In this document: piece after piece, positions 9,410-17,621 of the stretch
How the letters are laid out: each line of letters opens with the position of its first letter
How positions within the stretch are numbered: the stretch's first letter is position 1
Assembly: GCF_014698045.1 (NCBI RefSeq)
Contig: NZ_JACJSE010000014.1
Coordinates: 1-64,000, forward strand
Source of the DNA: Aulosira sp. FACHB-615
Lineage (GTDB): Bacteria > Cyanobacteriota > Cyanobacteriia > Cyanobacteriales > Nostocaceae
Length of the DNA stretch: 64,000 nucleotides
Direction: 5' to 3'
Position numbers and translations under genes: made by a program
Notes under the pieces: generated by a model
The model's input: only the letters and a program-made list of their open reading frames with translations
What the model was told of the DNA's origin: nothing
Databases searched by the model: none

Positions 9410-9732
9410 AAAAATATCAAAAAATCATTGACAAGATTCTGAGTGAGTATATAAAAATACCTTACGCTAATCGTCAATTAGAAATAAAGCTGATCATTGA
9501 TCGCACAGCTACCAATTACATAGTCATGACTTTGGGATGGGAGGGAGAAGAAAGAGTTCATGGTTGTATTATCCATATTGAAATTATTGATGGAAAAATT
9601 TGGATTCAGCGTGACGGTACTGAATATGGCATTGCCAATGAACTCGTAGCCGCAGGAATTCCCAAAGATAAAATTGTTTTAGCTTTTTATCCACAGGATG
9701 TTAGACACTATACTGATTTTGCGATCGCTTGA
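9397..9732 (+). CDS. xisI: XisI family protein (fdxN-element excision controlling factor)
   Basis: The 111-residue length and the motifs YQKIIDKILSEY, GWEGEERVHGCIIHIEI, KIWIQRDGTE and GIANELVAAGIPK are typical of XisI. XisI with XisH was first described as controlling excision of the fdxN element in Anabaena heterocysts, but paralogous xisH/xisI pairs are scattered through cyanobacterial genomes with no excision element. Here the partner is only a 3' fragment overlapping the start of this gene, so it may have lost its function or work with another XisH. No recombinase gene is in the window. Confidence 0.9.
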   Translation: MDTLEKYQKIIDKILSEYIKIPYANRQLEIKLIIDRTATNYIVMTLGWEGEERVHGCIIHIEIIDGKIWIQRDGTEYGIANELVAAGIPKDKIVLAFYPQDVRHYTDFAIA

Positions 9733-9910
9733 TTTCCCCAAATGCGATCGCTCATCTTTATTTTACGTACCATAAATAACAAAATATTATACATAGTATA
9801 AATTCTAGGAAAATCCTCTAATTGTCTTAATTAGCAGGAAAAATTTGTTGTCAATATTTTTGTTTTGGTGATTGACAAGTATAAAATTATACCTTAATAT
9901 AAAGATATGA

Positions 9911-9952
9911 GAAAGGCGATCGCCCTCCGGGAAGAGTCCGCAATCGCCTTTC
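9911..9952. terminator. Hairpin between xisI and the downstream small gene
   Basis: GAAAGGCGAT at 9911-9920 pairs with ATCGCCTTTC at 9943-9952, with a G+C-rich loop that can fold further. A short T-rich stretch follows (tttcaaca). It may terminate xisI transcription or be a leader hairpin for the gene at 9985. The polarity is not decided by the sequence. Confidence 0.5.
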
Positions 9953-9984
9953 TTTCAACACCTAAATAGGAGTCGATTACTATC

Positions 9985-10218
9985 ATGGCACAAGAGAGAG
10001 AAAACCCCGAAAATCAACAACCTATTGCACCGCAGTCATTTTCTAAAAGAGAACGAATTAAACATTTGTTGATTGGTTCGCCCAAAGCTGTCACCAGCAC
10101 AATACACTACTTACAGGCGATTGGTTATGCAAATGTCGGAGATTGGAGTCCATTATTACCCGCAGAAGACTCTGATGAAGTGATGAGTATTTTAATTCGG
10201 CAAATTTTTACTGCATAA
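9985..10218 (+). CDS. Small hypothetical protein, 77 aa
   Basis: Not recognised by name. The first 25 residues are polar and rich in E, N, P and Q; then comes a compact segment, ERIKHLLIGSPKAVTSTIHY, followed by LQAIGYANVGDWSPLLP. The 'GSPKAV...I..L...GYA....WSP' pattern is something I associate with small conserved cyanobacterial proteins. AGGAG precedes the ATG at good spacing and a terminator hairpin follows, so it looks like a complete single-gene transcript. Function unknown. Confidence 0.7.
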   Translation: MAQERENPENQQPIAPQSFSKRERIKHLLIGSPKAVTSTIHYLQAIGYANVGDWSPLLPAEDSDEVMSILIRQIFTA

Positions 10219-10227
10219 CTCGAAATT

Positions 10228-10255
10228 ACAACCCCGCTTGTTGAGTCGGGGTTGT
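10228..10255 (+). terminator. Intrinsic terminator-like hairpin
   Basis: ACAACCCCG at 10228-10236 pairs with CGGGGTTGT at 10247-10255 around a 10-nt loop, ten bases after the stop codon of the 77-residue gene. The trailing GTTCT is a poor U-tract, so termination may be partial. Confidence 0.65.
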
Positions 10256-10273
10256 GTTCTAATGACTGAGAGT

Positions 10274-10312
10274 ATCAAGCGATCGCTATGGTAAATTGTG
10301 GAAGCGATCGCT
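10274..10312 (+). repeat. Direct repeat flanking the Rpn nuclease gene, left copy
   Basis: ATCAAGCGATCGCTATGG continuing to TAAATTGTGGAAGCGATCGC. Nearly the same 38 bases recur at 11179-11217 (AAGCGATCTCTATGGTAAAT, then TGTGGAGGTGATCGC), just after the nuclease gene. The pair brackets exactly one gene. Confidence 0.75.
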
Positions 10313-10328
10313 TTAGTACAATATCACC

Positions 10329-11174
10329 TTGAGTTACGATAACACCTGCAAATACCTAGCCGAAACTTATCCTGCCGAGTTTGCCAAATGGTTACTTGCA
10401 TCTGACACTACAGATAATATTCAAGTACTCAAAACCGAACTTACCCTGGAACCAATTCGTGCTGATTCGGTGACATTCATACAAATCGCCAATCAAATCT
10501 TACACATCGAGTTCCAAACTACACCCCAATCAATACCACCACTTGATTTTAGAATGCTAGATTATTACATCAGATTAAAACGTCAATACTTCTGGTGTGA
10601 AATTCATCAAGTGTTAATCTTCTTGCAACCAACATCTTCAGAAATTGTGTATAACACTCAATACACAGACAGCAACACCATACACAAATATCGAGTGATT
10701 CGCTTATGGGAAGAAGAACCCACACAACTGTTAGCCAACCCTGCACTGTTACCACTAGCGACATTAGCTAAAAGCAACTCACCCCAAGCATTATTAGAGC
10801 AAGTGGCGGCAGCTGTCGATATGATTGAAGAAACAGATGAGCGACAAAATATCTCAGCTTGTGTTCAAATGATAGCTGGTTTGCGGTTTGAGAAAAACTT
10901 AATTACACAAATTTTCAGGGAGGAGATTATGCAAGAGTCTGTAATTTACCAAGATATTTTGCAAAAGGGAGAAGAACGTGGAAAGAAAAAAGAAGCGTTA
11001 CAACTTATCTTACGTCAGTTAACACGTCGCTTTGATGCAGTTAATCCACGGATAGAAGAGCAAATTCAGGCTTTATCTATTACTCAATTGGAAGATTTAG
11101 CAGAGGCGTTATTAGATTTTGCTAGTCAAAATGATTTAGAGAATTACTTAGTAAACCTCTCTCAATCTAGTTGA
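10329..11174 (+). CDS. Rpn family recombination-promoting nuclease / putative transposase, DUF4351 C-terminus
   Basis: 281 residues. The N-terminal part (NTCKYLAETYPAEFAKWLL, then RADSVTFIQIANQILHIEFQ) is the PD-(D/E)xK core seen in Rpn/YhgA-like proteins, with the acidic/Q strand HIEFQ. The C-terminal part (LILRQLTRRFDAVNPRIEEQ, then LEDLAEALLDF) is DUF4351, as in many cyanobacterial copies. No ATG or GTG lies near the beginning; the frame opens with TTG directly before AGTTACGAT, which fits homologues beginning at this point. Two near-identical 38-bp direct repeats flank the gene, suggesting it moved or was duplicated as a unit. Confidence 0.85.
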   Translation: MSYDNTCKYLAETYPAEFAKWLLASDTTDNIQVLKTELTLEPIRADSVTFIQIANQILHIEFQTTPQSIPPLDFRMLDYYIRLKRQYFWCEIHQVLIFLQPTSSEIVYNTQYTDSNTIHKYRVIRLWEEEPTQLLANPALLPLATLAKSNSPQALLEQVAAAVDMIEETDERQNISACVQMIAGLRFEKNLITQIFREEIMQESVIYQDILQKGEERGKKKEALQLILRQLTRRFDAVNPRIEEQIQALSITQLEDLAEALLDFASQNDLENYLVNLSQSS

Positions 11175-11178
11175 TAAA

Positions 11179-11217
11179 ATCAAGCGATCTCTATGGTAAA
11201 TTGTGGAGGTGATCGCA
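11179..11217 (+). repeat. Direct repeat flanking the Rpn nuclease gene, right copy
   Basis: Partner of the copy at 10274-10312; it begins 5 bp after the stop codon of the nuclease gene. The core CTATGGTAAATTGTGGA is identical in both copies; differences fall mainly in the HIP1-like ends. Confidence 0.75.
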
Positions 11218-11263
11218 AGCATTTTTGATTTTGTGCTGTTGAGTAGCGATCGCAATTAAATGT

Positions 11264-11782
11264 TTAGCTAAATTGTCTCAATTGCCACGCTTCTTGGTTG
11301 AGTGCATAGTAAACCACATCTACATTGTAGAAACGGGCGTTTTTTTCGTATTTCATGCCAACTTTTTGAATGACACGCACTGAGGCGATGTTGTCTGGAT
11401 GAGCGATCGCTACTATACGATTTAATCTAGCTTCTGCAAACCCATATTTTATTGTTGCGGTGGCGGCTTCCGTGCAAATTCCCATATTCCAGTAAGATTT
11501 ATCAAACACGTAACCCAGTTCAACTTCTGAGGTATTGTCCAAAAAACCTAGCCCGCAACGCCCAATCAGTTTACCGTTATCTTTGTAAACTACTGCCCAC
11601 ATACCAAAATTATGTTGTTGCCAATGCTGGATATGTTTGTGTAAGCTGGCTTGTGTTTGCTCCTTATTTCTTGGGGAGAGGTATTTCATGACTTCTGTAT
11701 CACTGTATATACGGAACAGATCATCAAAGTCATCTGTGACGAAGTGTCTTAACCGCAGCCTGGGAGTTTCTATCTCTGACAT
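11264..11782 (-). CDS. GNAT family N-acetyltransferase (RimJ/RimL-like)
   Basis: 172 residues, all GNAT fold. It begins ETPRLRLRHFVTDDFDDLF, as RimJ/RimL-like acetyltransferases do, and carries GKLIGRCGLGFLD, VELGYVFDKSYWNMGICTEA (acetyl-CoA loop region) and the C-terminal NIASVRVIQKVGMKYE. Substrate unknown: ribosomal protein N-termini or a small amine are both possible. It is transcribed divergently from the ABC exporter gene, with 82 bp between them. Confidence 0.88.
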   Translation of the reverse strand: MSEIETPRLRLRHFVTDDFDDLFRIYSDTEVMKYLSPRNKEQTQASLHKHIQHWQQHNFGMWAVVYKDNGKLIGRCGLGFLDNTSEVELGYVFDKSYWNMGICTEAATATIKYGFAEARLNRIVAIAHPDNIASVRVIQKVGMKYEKNARFYNVDVVYYALNQEAWQLRQFS

Positions 11783-11864
11783 ATCATTAAACCGCAGGTG
11801 TGGGTGCTACATTAAATAAGCGTGTTTTCCCAGTGCAAAATCCAATTAATTTCATGCTCCCATT

Positions 11865-13745
11865 ATGAGCATCTACCAACCCCGAAAAAAATCTTACAGA
11901 AGAGAGCGATCGCATAGCAATGACTGGCGATTATTTTTACGTTTAGTTCCCTATGCCCGCCGTCATCTTAGATTGCTGACTTTGGCAATAATCTTGCTTG
12001 TGCCGATCGCCTTAGCAAGTGCCATACAACCATTGTTGATTGGGCAAGCTATTTCTCTGATTCGCAATGAGCCAAGTACTTATGAGTTTCTCAGGAATCT
12101 GCCGTTATGGCAAGGCATCAATATTCTGGAAGGCTTTATATTGGTTGCCATTGTCACCCGATTATTTTTCACCAGTATTCAAGGCTATCTACTCCAGAAA
12201 TTAGGACAAAATATCACAGCCGCCATTCGACAGGACTTGTTTAAGCATGTCACATCTTTGGCAGTCCGCTTTTTTGACCGTACACCAGTTGGCAAATTAA
12301 TTACCAGACTCACCAGTGATGTAGAAATTTTGGGAGATGTATTTTCTACTGGAGCAATTGGCATAGTCTCCGATATATTTTCGATGGTGGTGATTATTGG
12401 GATTATGTTGTCTATTCAGTGGCAACTTGCTTGTTTGCTGCTGTTAATCTTGTTACCTGTTACCTGGTTAATTATTTACTTTCAGCAACAGTACCGCAAA
12501 GCCAATTACAAAGCGCGGGATGAACTATCGTTGTTAAATTCCCAGCTACAAGAAAATATTGTTGGGATTAATGTAGTGCAGTTGTTTCGGCGAGAAAAAA
12601 TTAACGCAGAGTTGTTTCGTACTGTTAACAACCGCTACGTTGACCAAATGGATCAAACCATATTTTATGATTCAGCCGTTTCAGCTACCTTGGAATGGAT
12701 TGGCTTAGTTGCGATCGCTGGTGTATTGTGGATGGGTGGTTGGTTACTTTTAGAACAAAGCTTGACATTTGGTGTCTTGTCTGCTTTTATTCTGTATGCC
12801 CAGAGATTATTTGACCCATTGCGAGATTTTGCAGAGAAATTTACCGTTATTCAAGCTGGCTTTACGGCGATTGAACGAATTAACGATATTTTAGATGAAC
12901 CGATAGAAATCCGCGATCTTAATAATCAACGCTTCTCAGTTTTTGATCATAGCTTCGGTTACATAGACGAAATCATTGCTGAAATGGAAGCACAAACCTT
13001 CAATTCAGCCCCAGAATTAGGAGAAATTCGCTTTGAGCATGTCTGGTTTGCTTACAAAGACGATGATTTTGTCATCAAAGACTTAGACTTTGTAATTCGT
13101 CCCGGTGAAAAAATCGCCTTAGTCGGCCCCACAGGCGCAGGTAAAAGTTCCATTATTCGCCTGTTGTGTCGCCTTTATGAACCCACCCAAGGACGAATTT
13201 TAATTGATGGAGTAGATATTCGAGAAGTTCCCCAGGCAGACTTACGCCGCTATATGGCCGTAATTTTACAAGAAGGCTTTTTATTTGCTGGCGATGTCAA
13301 AAGTAACATCACTCTCGGAGACAGATACACATTCGAGGAAATTGAATTAGCTGCACAAAATACCAACATTGCTCAGTTTATTGAAGAATTACCCCAAGGT
13401 TACAATACTCAATTGCGAGAACGCGGCACAAATCTTTCTAGCGGACAGAAACAACTATTAGCCTTCGCCCGTGCTGCTATTCGTAGCCCCCAAATTCTTG
13501 TATTAGACGAAGCAACCGCTAGTTTAGATGTGAATACAGAAGCATTAATTCAGCAGTCGCTCAATCAACTTTTAGTCAGACGTACTGCAATTATTATTGC
13601 TCACCGCCTATCTACAATCCGCAACGTAGACCGCATCTTTGTTCTCAAGCGGGGTGAATTAATTGAACAAGGTAGCCACGAAGAACTGTTAGAACAAGGA
13701 GGGATGTATGCAACCTTACACAACTTACAGATGTTAGGAATTTAA
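11865..13745 (+). CDS. ABC transporter, fused permease and ATPase (multidrug/lipid exporter type)
   Basis: 626 residues: about six membrane helices in residues 35-330, then a nucleotide-binding domain. Seen in the ATPase: Walker A GPTGAGKSS with Lys427, the Q-loop AVILQEGFLFAGD, signature NLSSGQKQLLAF, Walker B ILVLDEATASLD and the H-loop IIAHRLSTIRN. It is a half-transporter and should act as a homodimer or with a partner in the inner membrane. Its length and an insert between the domains (about residues 365-395, including DEIIAEMEAQ) match MdlB/YheH-like exporters. Substrate unknown. Confidence 0.92.
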   Translation: MSIYQPRKKSYRRERSHSNDWRLFLRLVPYARRHLRLLTLAIILLVPIALASAIQPLLIGQAISLIRNEPSTYEFLRNLPLWQGINILEGFILVAIVTRLFFTSIQGYLLQKLGQNITAAIRQDLFKHVTSLAVRFFDRTPVGKLITRLTSDVEILGDVFSTGAIGIVSDIFSMVVIIGIMLSIQWQLACLLLLILLPVTWLIIYFQQQYRKANYKARDELSLLNSQLQENIVGINVVQLFRREKINAELFRTVNNRYVDQMDQTIFYDSAVSATLEWIGLVAIAGVLWMGGWLLLEQSLTFGVLSAFILYAQRLFDPLRDFAEKFTVIQAGFTAIERINDILDEPIEIRDLNNQRFSVFDHSFGYIDEIIAEMEAQTFNSAPELGEIRFEHVWFAYKDDDFVIKDLDFVIRPGEKIALVGPTGAGKSSIIRLLCRLYEPTQGRILIDGVDIREVPQADLRRYMAVILQEGFLFAGDVKSNITLGDRYTFEEIELAAQNTNIAQFIEELPQGYNTQLRERGTNLSSGQKQLLAFARAAIRSPQILVLDEATASLDVNTEALIQQSLNQLLVRRTAIIIAHRLSTIRNVDRIFVLKRGELIEQGSHEELLEQGGMYATLHNLQMLGI

Positions 13746-14040
13746 TCTCATGATTCTATAGAGTGGAAATATAAACTTCTACACTATATATATGAGAAAT
13801 AGGTGAACAAGACACATTTCGACTTCTCCCCAAGGGAGAAGCTACGCGAACGCTCAATGCTCAATAAGATGACTAGAAGAAAGTTGAGCGAAGCGATACA
13901 CTGAGCTTGCCAAAGTGTGGATACTTCGACTGCGCTCAGTATCCACACTTCGGTAATCTGATTTCTACTTATTTCTTTGATTATTAACTCAATTTTTATC
14001 AATAAACATAATTATTGGTAGATGAGTAACCCTGGAATTC
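13746..14040. repeat. Intergenic repeats incl. perfect 13-bp hairpin
   Basis: Between the ABC gene and a convergent gene lie dispersed repeats: a 'CTTCTCCC AAGGGAGAAG CTACGCGAACG' segment near 13823-13852 and a perfect hairpin, AAGTGTGGATACT pairing with AGTATCCACACTT, at about 13913-13952. The hairpin can terminate transcription from either side. No gene is supported here. Confidence 0.6.
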
Positions 14041-15018
14041 TTATTGAGCAAAACTAACCACCTTTGTAGAGGATAGCCAGACATTAGCTATAGCATATTT
14101 AACTAATACTGACTCTTTTTGAGAATTACAAGCACTTCTGAGTTTAATAGATTTATGACTATCCTGAATGAGTTGAGCTTGATAGGTATAGAGAGAACCA
14201 TCAGGACTTTCGCAACTGATTTCACCAAGAAATGTCTGATTATCTAAACTTTGTTCCAGGATTTTGCCGGAGACTTTGTAATTAAACCAATCCCAGCCAT
14301 GATGTAAGATTAATTCTCGTTCTAAAACCTGTAACTGAGTTGGTAAAATTCCCCACCCGCGATAAACTTTTTCCAAACAGTGAATGTCGCCAGTACGGGT
14401 TAATATTGCTTGGAATGTTTCTTGGTCAAGAACACCATAATATCTGCCTTCTGGTAAGTCGATGGCTGTTGGTGCAAAACGGTGTCCGCCAAAATGACTA
14501 GATTTCCACAAGCGCACATTATCTAATTGCAAATCAGCTACAGTATGAGCAGCGTGGAAGTAAAAAGGATTGCCATATCTAGCACAGCATTTATCATGAC
14601 TACCATGAGTACACACTAAAATATCTCTTGTTGCGTCTGTATATACTTGATAATCAGTAGTGCTATGTGCTAACCATTTTTTGACAACACCTGCGACTAA
14701 CTCAATATTTGGTAAGTGAAATTCATACTTACAGTATCCATGACTTAAACCCTGCTTTTTTTGATAAATTAACAGTGTTGTTTCGTCTGCTTTATGGGAT
14801 ACATCATTAGCAATTAACAGAAATCTAATTGGTAGTTTTGCACGGGTAATTTCTTCTACCAAAAGTTGTAAGTTTTTAGGAACCCAACGAGAATTAAAAG
14901 CTTCTGTAGTCCAAGGTGGTGGACACTCAACTAAAATATATGTTTCGTAATTGGTAGCACTACCAATTAATTCTTCACCTACTTGTCGCGCATAGTCAGA
15001 ACAAAAAAAGGTATTCAT
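14041..15018 (-). CDS. Sucrase/ferredoxin-like family protein
   Basis: 325 residues from the ATG at 15018 (MNTFFCSDYARQVGEELIG). An upstream TTG at 15066 keeps the frame open but adds an unrelated 16-residue extension. The family signature is clear: CTHGSHDKCCARYGNPFY (ferredoxin-like cysteine cluster of the thioredoxin-fold [2Fe-2S] type) followed by SSHFGGHRFAPTAIDLPEG. These proteins are named after a potato sucrase fragment but look like thioredoxin-like ferredoxins; the physiological partner is unknown. No redox gene is adjacent. Confidence 0.88.
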   Translation of the reverse strand: MNTFFCSDYARQVGEELIGSATNYETYILVECPPPWTTEAFNSRWVPKNLQLLVEEITRAKLPIRFLLIANDVSHKADETTLLIYQKKQGLSHGYCKYEFHLPNIELVAGVVKKWLAHSTTDYQVYTDATRDILVCTHGSHDKCCARYGNPFYFHAAHTVADLQLDNVRLWKSSHFGGHRFAPTAIDLPEGRYYGVLDQETFQAILTRTGDIHCLEKVYRGWGILPTQLQVLERELILHHGWDWFNYKVSGKILEQSLDNQTFLGEISCESPDGSLYTYQAQLIQDSHKSIKLRSACNSQKESVLVKYAIANVWLSSTKVVSFAQ

Positions 15019-15125
15019 CGAACTTATCTCGTTTGTTGGCTTTACAGATAATGAAGGCGTAAACAAAATTGTGTTGATGACTACAATTTATTCATCTCCA
15101 CAAGATAAACAAAAATAATCTGCAT

Positions 15126-15386
15126 TTACGGCTTAAAAGCAAACTGCCACTTTATAACATTCTTTCTCAACAAAAACTGTCTAGTTAATAAAATCTCTAC
15201 AATATTGTCAGCTAAATTCCAAAAAGTTATTGCTGTACTTTTCAGGAAAAAGTTTAAATTTTTGATTAAATTATGACTGTGGCGAGTGTACAAGAGTAGC
15301 ATCTTGTCTTTAGATAGCGATTCTTTCCGTATTTTGTACAGTTCCCGGAAGTCGCTCACTTGTAAAGTTCTAATTTTAAGTATCAT
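15126..15386 (-). CDS. Doubtful small protein, unknown
   Basis: An open frame of about 86 residues from the ATG at 15386 (MILKIRTLQVSDFRELYKIR). It is basic and hydrophobic with no recognised domain. The opening faintly resembles a GNAT N-terminus (an isolated beta-strand then VSDFRELYKIR), so it may be a decayed acetyltransferase fragment. No good ribosome site is visible and the region is AT-rich. I list it as possible only. Confidence 0.3.
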   Translation of the reverse strand: MILKIRTLQVSDFRELYKIRKESLSKDKMLLLYTRHSHNLIKNLNFFLKSTAITFWNLADNIVEILLTRQFLLRKNVIKWQFAFKP

Positions 15387-15460
15387 ATTGCAAATTTTTC
15401 TCAATAAATGATTAAAAAAAGAGTTTAAAAAAATTCCTAAATGTAAGATAAGATACTGTT

Positions 15461-15488
15461 TGTAGATAAAACTAGAGTTTTATCTACA
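15461..15488. promoter_or_regulatory. Perfect 12-bp palindrome with 4-nt loop
   Basis: TGTAGATAAAAC, loop TAGA, GTTTTATCTACA. It lies in a gene-poor interval between two minus-strand genes. It lacks a T-tract on either side, so it is more likely an operator-like or extragenic palindrome than an intrinsic terminator. Confidence 0.45.
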
Positions 15489-15664
15489 TAATTGAACTTT
15501 AGAGAATCTATCTTGACTGTAAATGAGGCTGTTAAAGAATGCAAGTTTTTGAGATTGTTTGTTGCATTTTGCTGTATTTATCAGTTTACGACAGCAAGCA
15601 TAACTCCAACACTCAGAGTTTCTAGCCTGATCATAAATATTTTCAATCTAGTTGATACTATTTA

Positions 15665-16204
15665 TCAATTATCACTAATTACAGGCGCTGAATTAACTTC
15701 CCAGCGAAATAGCCGAGGAAGTTGGACTACATCTATGGCGTAATTGACAATCCATAGCACCAGTTCCAAAATCAGTAAATATCGCACCCAAAGTAGTTCT
15801 GTCTGAGAACCCAACAGCGTCAAACCTTCGTAAAGTTGCCAAAAACGATAGGGGAGGTAGATATAGGGAACCATTACCCAGACAACATGTTGTAGTTTTC
15901 TCAGGGTGAAGGTTTCAAAAAAAATTTGCCAAACCAAGATAATAAAGTACCAGTCCAGTACAGCTAACACGATGCCCTGTTTCCACCATACTCCCCACAG
16001 GAGCATAATTAGTAGTGGTAGTAGTACACCGAGTATTTGCATCGTTAAAAACCACCACTTATACCACCAAGGAAAAGGTAAAGGTACAGTATATGGCTTG
16101 GCGTTTTTCCAGCCCCAACTAATTACCCCAATCAAAAATGTGGAAACTGTAAAAAACAGCAGGTTTTCCCGTAAGAGATAGAGATTGATGTTCCAAGCAT
16201 TCAT
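15665..16204 (-). CDS. Hypothetical multi-pass membrane protein
   Basis: 179 residues from the ATG at 16204 (MNAWNINLYLLRENLLFF); a longer in-frame extension to 16312 has no membrane character and starts in repeat-rich DNA. Four or more hydrophobic segments are seen: FFTVSTFLIGVISWGW, FLTMQILGVLLPLLIMLLWG, LAVLDWYFIILVWQIFF and LLILELVLWIVNYAI. It is rich in Trp. I do not recognise the family. It stands alone. Confidence 0.7.
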   Translation of the reverse strand: MNAWNINLYLLRENLLFFTVSTFLIGVISWGWKNAKPYTVPLPFPWWYKWWFLTMQILGVLLPLLIMLLWGVWWKQGIVLAVLDWYFIILVWQIFFETFTLRKLQHVVWVMVPYIYLPYRFWQLYEGLTLLGSQTELLWVRYLLILELVLWIVNYAIDVVQLPRLFRWEVNSAPVISDN

Positions 16205-16692
16205 AAATTTATTTTTATTCTCAGGCGTTGAGAGTTCATTCTCCTGAAGACAGAAATTACAGCACTTTTGAAGTAAGTGAGGTACAGCATGAGTAATAAT
16301 ACCAATTCGCAATTAGCAATTCGCAATTAAGAAATCTAGCTCCAGTAAGACTTTCTTTATTTCTATCTGTTGCATTCTTTTCTTAAATTGGTATAAGAAT
16401 AGTAGGTTGGGTGTAGCGATAGCGTAACCCAACAAAGTATGCGTGAATGTTGGGTTCCGTTCCTCCACTCAACCTACACCAGTCTAAGTTGTTGCCTTAA
16501 CTGAACTGTATTGGTATACAAGACTCATATTTAATTTGTGAAATACACGTAGGATATGTTGGCGACAGCGTAACACACATCTAATAGAAAAGCTTTTGGT
16601 GCGTTACAGCTTGCGCCTAACACACCTTACATATACTCAGACAGAAATTCTAGTTGACGTTTAAGCGATCGCAATACCAATAATCCAATTTA
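16205..16692. repeat. Intergenic region with two dispersed inverted repeats
   Basis: Two repeat elements common in Nostocales are visible. At 16402-16482 TAGGTTGGGTGTAGCG...TAACCCAACA is partnered by TGTTGGGTTCC...CTCAACCTA; a shorter copy is at 59337-59374. At 16552-16627 GTAGGATATGTTGGCGACAG is partnered by GGTGCGTTACAGC...TAACACACCTTAC. Both can fold as long hairpins. No gene is seen. Confidence 0.65.
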
Positions 16693-17295
16693 CTAGTTTT
16701 TAGCTCGGTTTTCTTGAACTAGATGCACAATCGAAGGGACTAAAGAAATCACAATAATCATTCCAATAATCGGCAACAAATATTTATCTACTTGTTCAGC
16801 AGGTAAAGTTTTTCCTAAGAAAAAGCCTAATAAAGTCATCCCCACAGTCCAAAAAAAGCCACCGATGAGGTTATAAAACATAAAAGTTTGATACTGCATA
16901 GCACCCAAGCCAGCAACAATTGGGGCAAAAGTCCGCACTATCGGAACAAACCTAGCTAAAACAATAGTTTTTTTGCCATGTTTTTGATAGAATTTCTGCG
17001 TTTTAACGACGTGTTTTTTATGAAAAAATAAAGAATCTTCTTTCTGAAATAATTTTCTGCCAAATCTATGCCCCGTAGTGTAACCAATGTTGTCGCCTAA
17101 AACTGCACAAATAAATGCACCAATAATTAAAACCCAAATATTCAGTAAATGCTGAGAAGCCACAAATCCGGCTGTAAATAATAAACTATCGCCTGGAAGA
17201 AAAAAACCAATAAGTAATCCTGATTCAGCAAAAATTATTGCCCAGACTCCAAAGTAGCCGATAGATTTAATTAATTCTGGTAAATCAAAGTGCAT
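16693..17295 (-). CDS. DedA family membrane protein
   Basis: 200 residues, multi-pass. The hallmark FAESGLLIGFFLPGDSLLF lies near residue 22, and the conserved FVPIVRTFAPIVAGLGAM near residue 115, the family's functional core. DedA/VTT-fold proteins act in membrane lipid (undecaprenyl phosphate or phospholipid) translocation and proton-dependent homeostasis in other bacteria. It is a single gene. Confidence 0.92.
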   Translation of the reverse strand: MHFDLPELIKSIGYFGVWAIIFAESGLLIGFFLPGDSLLFTAGFVASQHLLNIWVLIIGAFICAVLGDNIGYTTGHRFGRKLFQKEDSLFFHKKHVVKTQKFYQKHGKKTIVLARFVPIVRTFAPIVAGLGAMQYQTFMFYNLIGGFFWTVGMTLLGFFLGKTLPAEQVDKYLLPIIGMIIVISLVPSIVHLVQENRAKN

Positions 17296-17621
17296 AAAAC
17301 CTCACGTTTTCAAGAATAAGCAATTATATATAGGAATCCGATTTGATTTCTGAATCTAGTTGTGTAGGCAGGGAGTAGGGAATGGGGAGTAGGGAGTAGA
17401 AAAGAAGCTTGACCTGGGTGTACTGATTTTTTTCATAAATCAAATATGAGTCCTATATATAGCAGTTTTAGTTGATGTGTGAATAACAGAGACAAGGGAG
17501 ATAGATGTTTATACATCCTTTAGGATTGCTATATTGTCATTAAGTAAAATTATTATGTGATTCAGATTATAAAGGTTGTGTCAGTTGCTAAATTAATTGT
17601 GTAATGAGATGTTAGACGAAG
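17296..17621. other. Intergenic region with simple and dispersed repeats
   Basis: Contains a 'gggagtagggaatggggagt' low-complexity run near 17370 and one copy (17474-17534) of a dispersed repeat that runs GACAAGGGAGATAGATG...TTTAGGATTGCTATA, seen again near 32410, 41780, 47433, 51340 and 62110. No gene. Confidence 0.6.

Noticed and set aside
15492..15743. 83-codon plus-strand frame
   Set aside because: Its 3' part overlaps the end of the membrane-protein gene in antisense; composition is poor and there is no ribosome site.
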